Positions 7,457-15,599 of a stretch of DNA of 56,583 bases are shown here, piece after piece. A program made the position numbers and the translations under genes. This DNA is from an uncultured Collinsella sp. (GTDB lineage Bacteria; Actinomycetota; Coriobacteriia; Coriobacteriales; Coriobacteriaceae), in contig CATYEN010000010.1 of assembly GCA_958405565.1 (NCBI GenBank), forward strand, positions 1 to 56,583, given 5' to 3'. How positions within the stretch are numbered: the first letter of the stretch is position 1; every line of letters starts with the position of its first letter. The notes beneath the pieces are model-generated. The model was not told where the DNA came from, did no database searches, and was given only the letters and a program-made list of their open reading frames with translations.

Positions 7457-9226
7457 TTAAGCGCGCATACGTGCACTCAGGGCGAAGGCGGCGCCAGCAG
7501 CCATGAGCAGCACGCCCACGGTGATGAAAACCTTGATGCCCAGGTCACCGGTCAAGGGCAGCTCGGTGAGGTTCTTGGCGTTCCAAATCTTGATGGTCGA
7601 GTTCTCAACGGAGACGCGAGGATCGGTAGCGTCCTTGGCATAAGAGACAGCAGTGATGGTCTTCTGGCCCTCGGGATCGTCGGACTTCACCGTAGCGGAT
7701 ACCGTAAAGGTGAACTTCGGCAGGGAGACGGCGGTGTAACCATTGGGAGGAACGATCTCCTCGATCTCATACGTGCCAGCGTCGAGACCATTAAAGTTGA
7801 TGACGCCATCGTCGGTGGCGAACACGCCAACTTCGGCACCACCCTGAGTATCCTTAGTCGGAGTCGCGGTCAGGGTCTTCCATGCGCCGTTCTCGTAACC
7901 GAGATAGCTGCTTCCCGCCTTGATCGTGAACTTAGCACCCGAGAGCTTAGTGGTCATGTCCTTGGCGGTCTTCACGATGTTGAACTTATAGGAGTAGACA
8001 TTCACCTCGTTACCAGGAATGGTCTGCACATCGGAGGTGTTGTTGGGGTTGTGCGACCAGGTAAGTGAGTCCTTGTTGGGGTTGCCCTGGATGGCGGTGG
8101 AGTCAGAAAGCTTGGCATCTGCATCAAGGGTAGCACTCACCAGTACGGTCACCTTTGCGCCCTCGTTCAGCGCAGTAGCGCCCGCAACCTGGTTCACGTA
8201 GTTGCCAAGGTCGATGACGGTATCTACACCTCCGGCGTACTTACTATCGGTATCAGAAGTGGCAGCATAGGAAACACTGTAGTCGTTACTCACCTTAAGA
8301 GTAACGTCTCCAACCTTGACCGATTCAACCTTTACGCCCGTGGCGACGTTACCGACAATCGAAGAAATGGCAGAACTAGCAGTGTCGTTGATCTTGAACA
8401 CACGTTTGGTCGAATAGCCGGTGTAGTACGGAACGGTAGTCTCAAGCGTGTAGTACACGGTGTCGCCCACGGAGAAGGACGGCTCATCGTTGTAGGTGCC
8501 GTCAGCATTGGCAAGATGCTTAGAGATGGTCGGAATCACGTTCTTCACGGTAACGGTGCCATCGACATCGGTGCCCGCAATGCTCGTCGGCGTAATGATG
8601 GGCAGCGAGAAGGACTCCTTGTCCGCAGCGGGATTGGTAACGTCCTTCAGGAACCAGATACCCGGGACGTTAAAGGTTTTCACATTGGCGTCGCCGGCCG
8701 TAGACGTGGTGAACTCGGTTGCAGCAGGAGTACCAGGGAAGGTCTGGTCCTCGAGGTTCTGGGCAAAGGTGCGCAGCGCGGCATCATTGTTCCAAGGCGA
8801 GGAGAGGTTAGGGGCTCCGCTATTGCTAAACACCCGCATGATCAAGAAGCCCATAGGATTATTCGACGTGTTACCCTCGGACACAAAATAGTTCTTGTCC
8901 TGCTTGTAGACAGTAAGCACGTTCTGGGCATTGCCCGTCTCATCAATGACAGCATTGAAGTCCATTGCGCTCTCGATGGTGCTCACGAGCGCATCGGTGG
9001 TATCAATCGTATAGGCAATCGACTTGTTGTTAACAACAACGTCCTTCAGCTCGGCAAGCTGCCAGCCGTTGAACTTGTGATCGGCAGCATCCGTCGGCTG
9101 TTTGTTGATCGTAATGCTGTAGGTGGGATCCGCAGCCTTGGCCGTGGGGGCTGCGCCCAACAGGCCGGTTACGGCGATCGCTACGGCGGCGGCGCCGGCG
9201 ATCAGCTTTTGTACGAATCGGTTCAT
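7457..9226 (-). CDS. LPxTG backbone pilin (fimbrial isopeptide D2 type)
   Basis: A 589-residue surface protein. A signal peptide (MNRFVQKLIAGAAAVAIAV...AKA) is followed by an N-terminal domain, a domain resembling the fimbrial isopeptide-formation D2 domain (around GTVTVKNVIPTISKHLANAD and the following beta strands), and a C-terminal Cna-B-like domain with the E-box sequence YEIEEIVPPNGY. It ends with the sorting signal LPLTG (556-560), a hydrophobic helix and SARMRA. The start is the ATG with AAAGGGG five bases upstream. Its size and position between the tip adhesin and the sortase fit the major shaft subunit. The pilin-motif lysine cannot be assigned with certainty. Confidence 0.9.
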   Translation of the reverse strand: MNRFVQKLIAGAAAVAIAVTGLLGAAPTAKAADPTYSITINKQPTDAADHKFNGWQLAELKDVVVNNKSIAYTIDTTDALVSTIESAMDFNAVIDETGNAQNVLTVYKQDKNYFVSEGNTSNNPMGFLIMRVFSNSGAPNLSSPWNNDAALRTFAQNLEDQTFPGTPAATEFTTSTAGDANVKTFNVPGIWFLKDVTNPAADKESFSLPIITPTSIAGTDVDGTVTVKNVIPTISKHLANADGTYNDEPSFSVGDTVYYTLETTVPYYTGYSTKRVFKINDTASSAISSIVGNVATGVKVESVKVGDVTLKVSNDYSVSYAATSDTDSKYAGGVDTVIDLGNYVNQVAGATALNEGAKVTVLVSATLDADAKLSDSTAIQGNPNKDSLTWSHNPNNTSDVQTIPGNEVNVYSYKFNIVKTAKDMTTKLSGAKFTIKAGSSYLGYENGAWKTLTATPTKDTQGGAEVGVFATDDGVINFNGLDAGTYEIEEIVPPNGYTAVSLPKFTFTVSATVKSDDPEGQKTITAVSYAKDATDPRVSVENSTIKIWNAKNLTELPLTGDLGIKVFITVGVLLMAAGAAFALSARMRA

Positions 9227-9265
9227 GATTCCCCTTTCAGAAATGAGCCCGACATTCATAAACAT

Positions 9266-12200
9266 CTATCTACCAGCGCCATCGGACGGGTCGTCCTGGC
9301 GGCGCTTTGTAGCGAACCAATACGCTCCCGCGGCGATGCCGCCCAGAAGCATGAGACCGGCGCCCACGAGGAGCATGGAGTTTTCGGTCCAACCCGCGCC
9401 GGTGAGCGGGAGGTCCGTGAGGACTTTCACGTTGGTGAAGGTGGAAGCGGGAATGGCGTTCGCGGGCGCGTCGGCGGTGCCGATGACCTTATTAACGGTG
9501 TTGCCCATGTCGTCCTTCACCTGCGTGACCGTGGTGGAGGTGGTGAGGCCGGTGTACTTGCCAGCGTCGTCCAGCACGGTCTCCACTGTAACGGCAACCT
9601 GGTACTCGGCCTTGGAATAGCGAAGCTTTTCGACAGCGTCCGTGGCGGGCTCGACTTCCTTCACTGTGTAGGTATAAGTCTTAGCGCGAGTCGGATTCGA
9701 AGCGTCAATCGCGGCAAGATCGTCCTTGTCGAATGCGATCTCCCCAAATTTCGCCACGATGTCGTTGACCTTGGACTCGTCCGTAGGCGCAACGTGAATG
9801 GTCGTTTCGCCAGGCATCGGAGCCGCGGGGTCGGACGGCGTCGCCGTGATCTCGAAGTCGAACGAAACATAGTTGCCGTCAGCATCCTTCGGCCAATCCG
9901 TATTGCGAACAGACTTGGTTACCGGAATCTGCACGGACGTAGTGGCGAGAGTGTCGGAGACGTAGACGTTGCTCCCGTCAATCATCGGGCTCTTTCCCTT
10001 GGTCCACGTAATGGAACCGTCCGTGTTGGACACAGTGAACTCGTAGGTGTTCTTGTTCAGTTCGTAGCCAAACGGAGCCTGGGTCTCTGTGAGCGTGTAT
10101 GTGCCCGGTAGCAAACCGGCCAATGTGAACTTGCCATCTTTGGCGTCGGTATGGGCCCAAGTGGTTTCGCTCGGAGTCGATTGGTCACTCACGGTCCAGG
10201 ACTTCTCCTCGGTCGAGCCATCGGCACCCAGTTTCGCAAGCTTCCACTCGGAACCAGTCAACGGAGTGTGTTTTGTGTCGCCCTCCTCCACCTTGGTCCA
10301 AGACACCGTACCAGTGATCTTGGTGTTGGAGATGGCGCCCGTGGTGTTAGAAGAGTCGAACGGAACATGGTTCCCGTTCTCATCCACATAACCCTGGACA
10401 TAGTTGACCGTCTCACCAGCATTGTTCATGATGGCGTAGTAGATGGTCTCGGACTTCTGGTAACCAGCCGGAGCAGTCACCTCTTTGATGTAATAGATGA
10501 ATGCCGGGTTAGAATCCGAGATCCCCGCACTCGTATCGGCCTTCTGGTTCAAATAGCTGAACTGAAGCTCGCCATCAATAGAAGCGTAATCGTTGGCACC
10601 GCCATCGGTCACCGTCACGATTGCATTCGTACCATCAACGGCATCTTTTACGGAGCCGTACACCGCCCATGCCGAGTGGGCAAGCAGTGTAGAATCGCTA
10701 GCGTCGACCTTGCTCCATGCAATGGAAGAACCGTCCGGTGTATACGAGCCGGACCACGGGAAGTTGTGCCGCTCCTGATCCATATCAATGACGGAAGACG
10801 ATTTACCCTCGATATTTGTGAAGTCGTACGCGACCTTAGGGTTGTTCATCATGAAGTCTTCGCCCACGTACACACGACCGTTGGTGGTCACATGGTCGTC
10901 GAAGCTTCCGTTGGGAACGAGAATCGATCCGAGCATAGCAGCGGCGGGGTCATCGTCGGTCCACTTGGCACCGTTGTCTGTGCCACCGTATCCCCAGTCC
11001 GCGCGGTCCTCTCCCGCGATGCCGCCCCGAATGGTAAGGCTTTGCGTACCGACAAAGTTCCACATGACGGATTGAGAAGCCATCGCGTATGCCTCGCCCC
11101 ACGGCTTGCCGGAATACTGAGTTTCGTAACCACGCGAAATCTCGGTGCCGTTCCACCAAAAGCGCCAGCCATTGTGAAACTCAATATTCGAAGATCCGGT
11201 AACGTTCACAACAACCGAGGCGCCCTCGGGAATGCCCTCGAATGCGAAATCAACGCCACGATAATACTCGTTGCTGTATGTATTGCTCAGCTGAGAAGCA
11301 TCGATGGTGAACACCTGCTGCATAGAGGTGTTGTCACCCTTAAACGTGATAAGACGCTCGCTATTCTTGAATCGCTTACCATTGAGCGACGTATCGGCGC
11401 AGTCCTCATTGATAGTCTTATCCGACCCATCAAACACCAGGCCATAGTTACAATCCGTCTTGTTGTACTTGTTGATGATGTAGCGGTTGTCCTTATCGCA
11501 CGCCGGAGCAACACTGTAGCTCACTTCGCCCGTCCTCGCGAACGAATTCAGCTGCTTAGAGAGCGTGGTGAGATAGCCTGTCTCTCCGCTGTAATTCGAA
11601 TAATCCTTGCCATTAATGTCGTTGAGGAAGTTGACTTGGTTGAACAGGGGGCTATCCTGAGCGCTTTCGCCCGCGTACCAATAACCCTGGGTTTTCACCA
11701 CAGACTGGCGCCCGTTGTCATTATTCCAATAGGAATAGGTAATGGGACCGGCGATCTCTGCGGTGTAGTCATAGCCGTAGGGATCCTTTTTCGCCTTGCC
11801 GACCCAGGCACCCTTGCTCCAAGCACCAACCGTCGCAGTATCTGAGGTCTCTCCCCGACCGGTGTTCATGTTCTCAATCGAGCTGTTTATACCGGCGACC
11901 GCAAGCACCGTGCTTCCCTCACTGGGACGAAACTGCGAGCCAAAGCCGACGGTGCCGAAACGGAAGCCATCGCCGTCCCAACTCCGCTTGATAGGATTCA
12001 TGGCAAGCTTGCCACGGACCACGGTAAGGCCCTCCGCCTCAACGGCATATGAGCCAGTGGGGGCGTTCTTCGCATCAAGAGTCTTAGTGAGGCTCGGCTT
12101 ACCACCAATGTACATGTCGCGGCCGACGTAGGTGGCCACGCCGGGATCGGGGGTGGAGACATCGATATTCGTACCGATACCGATAGACGTGGGCTTGTAG

Positions 12201-12487
12201 ATGCCCTTGTTCACAGTGGTAGCCGCGCTCGCAGAGGCGGCGGCGCTATTCTGGTTTTCGGCATCCTCGCTGGTGTTACCTACAGCAGCGGAGTCACTTG
12301 AGGAACCCCCCCCCATTACAGTTTTCTCGGTAGAAACTGTCTGGGTGCCGTTGGCGATGGCCTGCGAGATCGGGGGCATAACGAGCGACAGCACCAGACT
12401 CAAAACGGAAGCTCCGCACAAAACACCTGCTAGCACACGATGCGTCGCTTTATTGTTCTGCTTAGATTTATCTGAATTTGCTGTCAT
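9266..12487 (-). CDS. Large LPxTG tip adhesin/minor pilin
   Basis: A 1073-residue cell-wall-anchored protein and first gene of the pilus operon. The signal sequence covers about 1-45. A large N-terminal region resembles choice-of-anchor-A adhesins (around GSILVPNGSFDDHV) and carries a small cysteine cluster (PACDKDNR, KTDCNYG, NEDCAD). Then comes a Cna-B/SpaA domain with the E-box YTLTETQAPFGYE, and a streptococcal-pilin-type isopeptide domain (from SVQIPVTKSV to TFTNV). The sorting signal LPLTG is at 1026-1030, followed by a helix and a charged tail. The ribosome site GGAGGAGG is five bases before the ATG. It probably carries receptor binding at the pilus tip. Confidence 0.88.
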   Translation of the reverse strand: MTANSDKSKQNNKATHRVLAGVLCGASVLSLVLSLVMPPISQAIANGTQTVSTEKTVMGGGSSSDSAAVGNTSEDAENQNSAAASASAATTVNKGIYKPTSIGIGTNIDVSTPDPGVATYVGRDMYIGGKPSLTKTLDAKNAPTGSYAVEAEGLTVVRGKLAMNPIKRSWDGDGFRFGTVGFGSQFRPSEGSTVLAVAGINSSIENMNTGRGETSDTATVGAWSKGAWVGKAKKDPYGYDYTAEIAGPITYSYWNNDNGRQSVVKTQGYWYAGESAQDSPLFNQVNFLNDINGKDYSNYSGETGYLTTLSKQLNSFARTGEVSYSVAPACDKDNRYIINKYNKTDCNYGLVFDGSDKTINEDCADTSLNGKRFKNSERLITFKGDNTSMQQVFTIDASQLSNTYSNEYYRGVDFAFEGIPEGASVVVNVTGSSNIEFHNGWRFWWNGTEISRGYETQYSGKPWGEAYAMASQSVMWNFVGTQSLTIRGGIAGEDRADWGYGGTDNGAKWTDDDPAAAMLGSILVPNGSFDDHVTTNGRVYVGEDFMMNNPKVAYDFTNIEGKSSSVIDMDQERHNFPWSGSYTPDGSSIAWSKVDASDSTLLAHSAWAVYGSVKDAVDGTNAIVTVTDGGANDYASIDGELQFSYLNQKADTSAGISDSNPAFIYYIKEVTAPAGYQKSETIYYAIMNNAGETVNYVQGYVDENGNHVPFDSSNTTGAISNTKITGTVSWTKVEEGDTKHTPLTGSEWKLAKLGADGSTEEKSWTVSDQSTPSETTWAHTDAKDGKFTLAGLLPGTYTLTETQAPFGYELNKNTYEFTVSNTDGSITWTKGKSPMIDGSNVYVSDTLATTSVQIPVTKSVRNTDWPKDADGNYVSFDFEITATPSDPAAPMPGETTIHVAPTDESKVNDIVAKFGEIAFDKDDLAAIDASNPTRAKTYTYTVKEVEPATDAVEKLRYSKAEYQVAVTVETVLDDAGKYTGLTTSTTVTQVKDDMGNTVNKVIGTADAPANAIPASTFTNVKVLTDLPLTGAGWTENSMLLVGAGLMLLGGIAAGAYWFATKRRQDDPSDGAGR

Positions 12488-12847
12488 CGATGCCTCCTCC
12501 CCAAGAGACCGCGATCTTGCTCTTTCACGAATTAACCTTGAGCGCGCAACCTATAATTGCTCGCACTCAATATGCATATTATTACTCATTGTTTAAACAA
12601 CGAAAAGCCCGATTCTATCAATTTCTTTTCTCAGAATCTTTTTTCTTGACATTTATTCAAATTATGCTGTGATATTCGATTTTTCAGTTTTGGAAAACAG
12701 CAGGTAGAACTGCTGGCAAATATAGAGAAATGACACTCTGTTGTTATTTGTACAACATTTTGTTTTAACCTACTCAATCTGTGAACGGTCGATATTTGGC
12801 TGCGAGTGGTCGTTTGTTCACCGCGTCGATTCGCCTCGGAACAATAA
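12488..12847. other. AT-rich promoter region of the pilus operon
   Basis: About 360 bases, much more AT-rich than the rest of the window, with no gene. On the minus strand several -10/-35-like hexamers precede the tip adhesin, including a TTGTTTAAACAA palindrome near 12590, but none is decisive. On the plus strand a near-consensus TTGACA at 12653 and TGATAT about 18 bases later point away from the adhesin towards 12680-12850, where no reading frame starts. The low GC fits horizontal acquisition of the pilus island. Confidence 0.5.
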
Positions 12848-12875
12848 GCGTCCCGGCAATCGGTTGCCGGGACGC
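12848..12875 (-). terminator. Terminator of the HAD phosphatase gene
   Basis: Perfect 12-bp arms GCGTCCCGGCAA and TTGCCGGGACGC, four-base loop. On the minus strand it is followed by TTATTGTT. It lies 63 bases past the stop of the HAD gene, with repeat family B copy 2 in between. Confidence 0.8.
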
Positions 12876-12882
12876 CTGATCG

Positions 12883-12920
12883 AACCACCACAAAGGTGCC
12901 TGTCCCCTTCGTGGTGGTTT
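12883..12920. repeat. Short palindromic repeat family B, copy 2
   Basis: Arms AACCACCAC and GTGGTGGTT around AAAGGTGCCTGTCCCCTTC. It sits 18 bases past the stop of the left-reading HAD gene, the same relation to a stop codon as copies 1 and 5. Confidence 0.8.
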
Positions 12921-12937
12921 TTGTCCAGCGCGCAGTA

Positions 12938-13759
12938 CTACAGCAGGTGCTCCTGGATAAAGATCGCGATACCGTCTTCGTCGTTGCTCGCGGTTACAAA
13001 GTCCGCCGCGGCACGGGTGGCATCGCTGCCGTTTGCCATGGCCACGCCCACGCCGGCGTCGGCCACCATGCAGGTGTCGTTATCGGCATCGCCAAACACG
13101 CAGATGTTCTGGAGCTCCATGTCGTTGAGCTCCGCCACGCGCACAAGGCCGCGCGTCTTGGACACGCGCGGATCCATGAACTCGTAGAGCCGCTGCGTGG
13201 TTTGCAGAGCCGCCGCCTTAACAGTGTCATCGGCGAACGTCGACGCCCGTTCAATCACCCGCGGCATTACCTCGGGCGCCATGGTAAACATCACCTTGGG
13301 CTGTGGCTCGCGCAAAAACTCGGCAAAATCGACCACCTGGTAGGGCACGCCGTCGACGCGCGACAGGTGCTCAACGCACGCGTTGCTCTCGGGCACGTAG
13401 AACACGCCGTCTCGGGGGCAGACGGGCGTTGCCGGAAGGTCCGCCATGTGCTTGCAGATGCGCGCGATAGTCTCGCCCGGCAGCGGATAGCTCAGCTCGT
13501 TGATGTCGTGCGCGCGGTCGATGACCTCGGCGCCACCGCAGCCCACGAGCACGTCCACCAGGCCTTCGATGCCCCAGAGCTTGTACATGGCCTCGGTCGC
13601 GTGGGCGTCGCGCCCGGTGCACAGACCAAAGAGCACGCCACGCTCGCGCAGGGCGCGGATCGCCGCCACGGTGCGCGGGGACACCGTGTGCTGGCTCGTG
13701 AGCAGCGTGCCGTCGATATCGCAGAACACGGCTTTAATGTGGCTGAAGGTGGTGTCCAT
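12938..13759 (-). CDS. Cof-type HAD-superfamily phosphatase
   Basis: A 273-residue cytoplasmic hydrolase of the HAD subfamily IIB (Cof/YbiV type), which dephosphorylates sugar phosphates or similar small molecules. Motif I is DIDGTLL (Asp14, Asp16), motif II lies in LCTGRDAHA, and the late motif GDADNDTCMVADAG carries the metal-binding aspartates. The start is the ATG with AGAAAGG ahead. The open frame extends 56 codons further upstream through repeat family B and is not coding there. The substrate cannot be read from sequence. Palindromes A2 and B3 separate it from the transporter gene upstream. Confidence 0.88.
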   Translation of the reverse strand: MDTTFSHIKAVFCDIDGTLLTSQHTVSPRTVAAIRALRERGVLFGLCTGRDAHATEAMYKLWGIEGLVDVLVGCGGAEVIDRAHDINELSYPLPGETIARICKHMADLPATPVCPRDGVFYVPESNACVEHLSRVDGVPYQVVDFAEFLREPQPKVMFTMAPEVMPRVIERASTFADDTVKAAALQTTQRLYEFMDPRVSKTRGLVRVAELNDMELQNICVFGDADNDTCMVADAGVGVAMANGSDATRAAADFVTASNDEDGIAIFIQEHLL

Positions 13760-13848
13760 GGGAGCCTTTCTGGGTTGTGCGGCGGTGTGGGGTGTATTCG
13801 TGAACGGCGTACATGGTATACCAAGGCGCGCACGGGGCGCTTTGGTGC

Positions 13849-13886
13849 AAAACCACCACAAAGGTGCCTGGCCCCTTTGTGGTGAC
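13849..13886. repeat. Short palindromic repeat family B, copy 3
   Basis: AAAACCACCACAAAGGTGCC followed by TGGCCCCTTTGTGGTGAC. It lies in the gap between the transporter and HAD genes, 35 bases before palindrome A2. Confidence 0.8.
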
Positions 13887-13920
13887 CGGGCCCGCGGGGT
13901 GGCCTGACCCGGGGCGCAAA

Positions 13921-13979
13921 CCATCACAACATTCGACGTTTTTCGGCAAAATCGCGATTTTCATCGAATGTTGTGATGG
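13921..13979. repeat. Palindromic repeat family A, copy 2
   Basis: Arms CCATCACAACATTCGA and TCGAATGTTGTGATGG. The loop is the same as in copy 1 (AAAATCGCGATTTT). The outer arms differ from copies 1, 3 and 4 (CATCACAA instead of CGTCCCAA), but both arms changed together, so pairing is kept. It lies immediately before the transporter stop codon. Confidence 0.85.
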
Positions 13980-13982
13980 ATC

Positions 13983-15263
13983 TTACTGCTTTGCGGCACG
14001 ATCCAAGTGCCAGCGGCCAAACAGCAGCAACGCCGCGGGAACTGCCGTCACGACCATGCCCGCCCCTACGAGCGTCTGCTGCACGCCAAATGTCGCCGCC
14101 AGCCACGGGGTAATCGCCAGCGGCGCCACGCCGGCGAACATATTGCCAAAGCCCATGACCGAGTTCACACGGCCGAGTTGCTCGAGCGGCGCCGTCGTTT
14201 GCACGATGGTGTTGTGGAGCGGGTTGACGACACCCCAAGCTATGCCCAGTGCAATCTGGCCGACAAGGGCCACGCCCACGTACGGTGTCCCCACATAGAG
14301 CAAACTTCCCAGGCCCACGGACATAAGCGCCACGAGCAGCGTTTTAAGGTTGACCAGGTGCGGTGGCAAGCGGAGCGCGACCACGGCGCCCAGCACCGCG
14401 CCCACACCGCTGGCCGACGAGAGCCAGCCCATCCATTCGACACCGACGCGCAGGACATCGCGGTAGAAGAACGACTCCAGCGGATCGAAGGCACCGTAGC
14501 CAAAGTTCGAGAGGAAGATGATGCAGAAAAGTAGCGCGAGGACGCTGTTGGTGAAGACTGTCTTGATGCTGGTCGCGAAGGTAGCGCGGGAGGACGTGCT
14601 GGGGTTGGAGCTTTGTCCCGCACACTCCCCTTCCTCTGCCGAATCGGCATCCGCATGCCCGGCGACATGGCTGGTCTGCGGCCTAAAGCCCCAACCGGCG
14701 ATGAGCGCCAACGCGGTAAAGAGCATCATAAGCACGAACACCGCGCGCGACGACGCAGCCGCTGCGACAAAGCCGCCCAGCGTGGGGCCAACGATAATAC
14801 TCACGTTTGAGAACATGGCGATGGCGGAGTTGATGTCTTTGAGCTCGACGGGATCATCGGTGAGGTAGGCCGGATAGGATGTGGCAATGGGCTGGGCGAA
14901 TCCCATCGTAAAGCCCAGAAACACCGCGCCGAGCAGGACGACGCCGGTCGCGCTACCAAAGGCGATAATTGCCGTGCCAGTTGCGAGAGCGCCGACGATG
15001 CTCAGCAAGAAATGGCGGCGCGGCCCCCAGGCGTCGAGCGCCGCGCCGCCCGCAAAGGACCCCAGGATTACGAAGACGTTCATAAACAGGACGGCCAGCG
15101 ACGTCGCGACGACCGAAGCGCCGTCCGCATAGGTGAGCGTTCCGATAACGCCGATAAAGTAACTGGTCTGGAAGCCGGTGTAGATTAGAAACCGCATTGC
15201 CACCAGGCGCTTGGCCTGCGTGGACAGCGATGGTTGGGATTTCGAGATTCGAGATAGGGACAT
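13983..15263 (-). CDS. Major facilitator superfamily transporter
   Basis: A 426-residue membrane protein with about twelve hydrophobic segments. The loop between helices 2 and 3 carries AALDAWGPRRH, matching the MFS motif A region (G-x3-D-x-G-x-R). A hydrophilic central loop (SHVAGHADADSAEEGECAG region) separates the two six-helix halves. It resembles drug or small-molecule exporters of the enterobactin-exporter/MFS_3 type, but the substrate is unknown. The start is the ATG with AAGGAG about six bases upstream rather than the first ATG of the frame. It has no operon partner: the upstream gene ends 336 bases away. Confidence 0.85.
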   Translation of the reverse strand: MSLSRISKSQPSLSTQAKRLVAMRFLIYTGFQTSYFIGVIGTLTYADGASVVATSLAVLFMNVFVILGSFAGGAALDAWGPRRHFLLSIVGALATGTAIIAFGSATGVVLLGAVFLGFTMGFAQPIATSYPAYLTDDPVELKDINSAIAMFSNVSIIVGPTLGGFVAAAASSRAVFVLMMLFTALALIAGWGFRPQTSHVAGHADADSAEEGECAGQSSNPSTSSRATFATSIKTVFTNSVLALLFCIIFLSNFGYGAFDPLESFFYRDVLRVGVEWMGWLSSASGVGAVLGAVVALRLPPHLVNLKTLLVALMSVGLGSLLYVGTPYVGVALVGQIALGIAWGVVNPLHNTIVQTTAPLEQLGRVNSVMGFGNMFAGVAPLAITPWLAATFGVQQTLVGAGMVVTAVPAALLLFGRWHLDRAAKQ

Positions 15264-15430
15264 GGGCGCTCCTTGTTGCATACGAATACGGGCCGCGGGC
15301 ATTGACCACCGACCATCGACTCAATCTTTCCGTATGCAACGTTAAGGACGCATCGGGCCCCTTCTCTCCGTTTTTGCCAGCACGAACTACTTGGTAGATT
15401 TTAAGACATGTTCCAAACATCTACCAAAGC

Positions 15431-15463
15431 AAAAACCACCACAAAGGCGCCTGCCTGTGGTGG
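15431..15463. repeat. Short palindromic repeat family B, copy 4 (shortened)
   Basis: AAAAACCACCACAAAGGCGC then CTGCCTGTGGTGG. It lacks the CCCCTTTG of the other copies, so the right arm is shortened to TGTGGTGG. It lies upstream of the transporter gene. Confidence 0.7.
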
Positions 15464-15487
15464 CCCAATGATATGGCAACGTAGCGA

Positions 15488-15587
15488 GCCGGTTCCAAGT
15501 GCCCCAGGTCGCCCCGAAAGAGGAGCGACGCGTACTTTGGTACGCGAGCGACGGTTTGAGGGGCGAGATGGGTTGCTTGGGGCCGGC
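15488..15587. other. 100-base imperfect hairpin with internal hairpin
   Basis: Outer arms of 28 bases (starting GCCGGTTCCAAG, ending CTTGGGGCCGGC) pair with several mismatches. The centre has a perfect GCGTAC/GTACGC stem, and GAGCGACG occurs on both sides of it. It begins 12 bases after the moaC-mobB stop in the minus direction, so it may be a structured 3' end of the molybdopterin transcript or a leader element for the transporter. I do not recognise it as a known RNA family. Confidence 0.45.
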
Positions 15588-15599
15588 GCAGCGTCAAGC

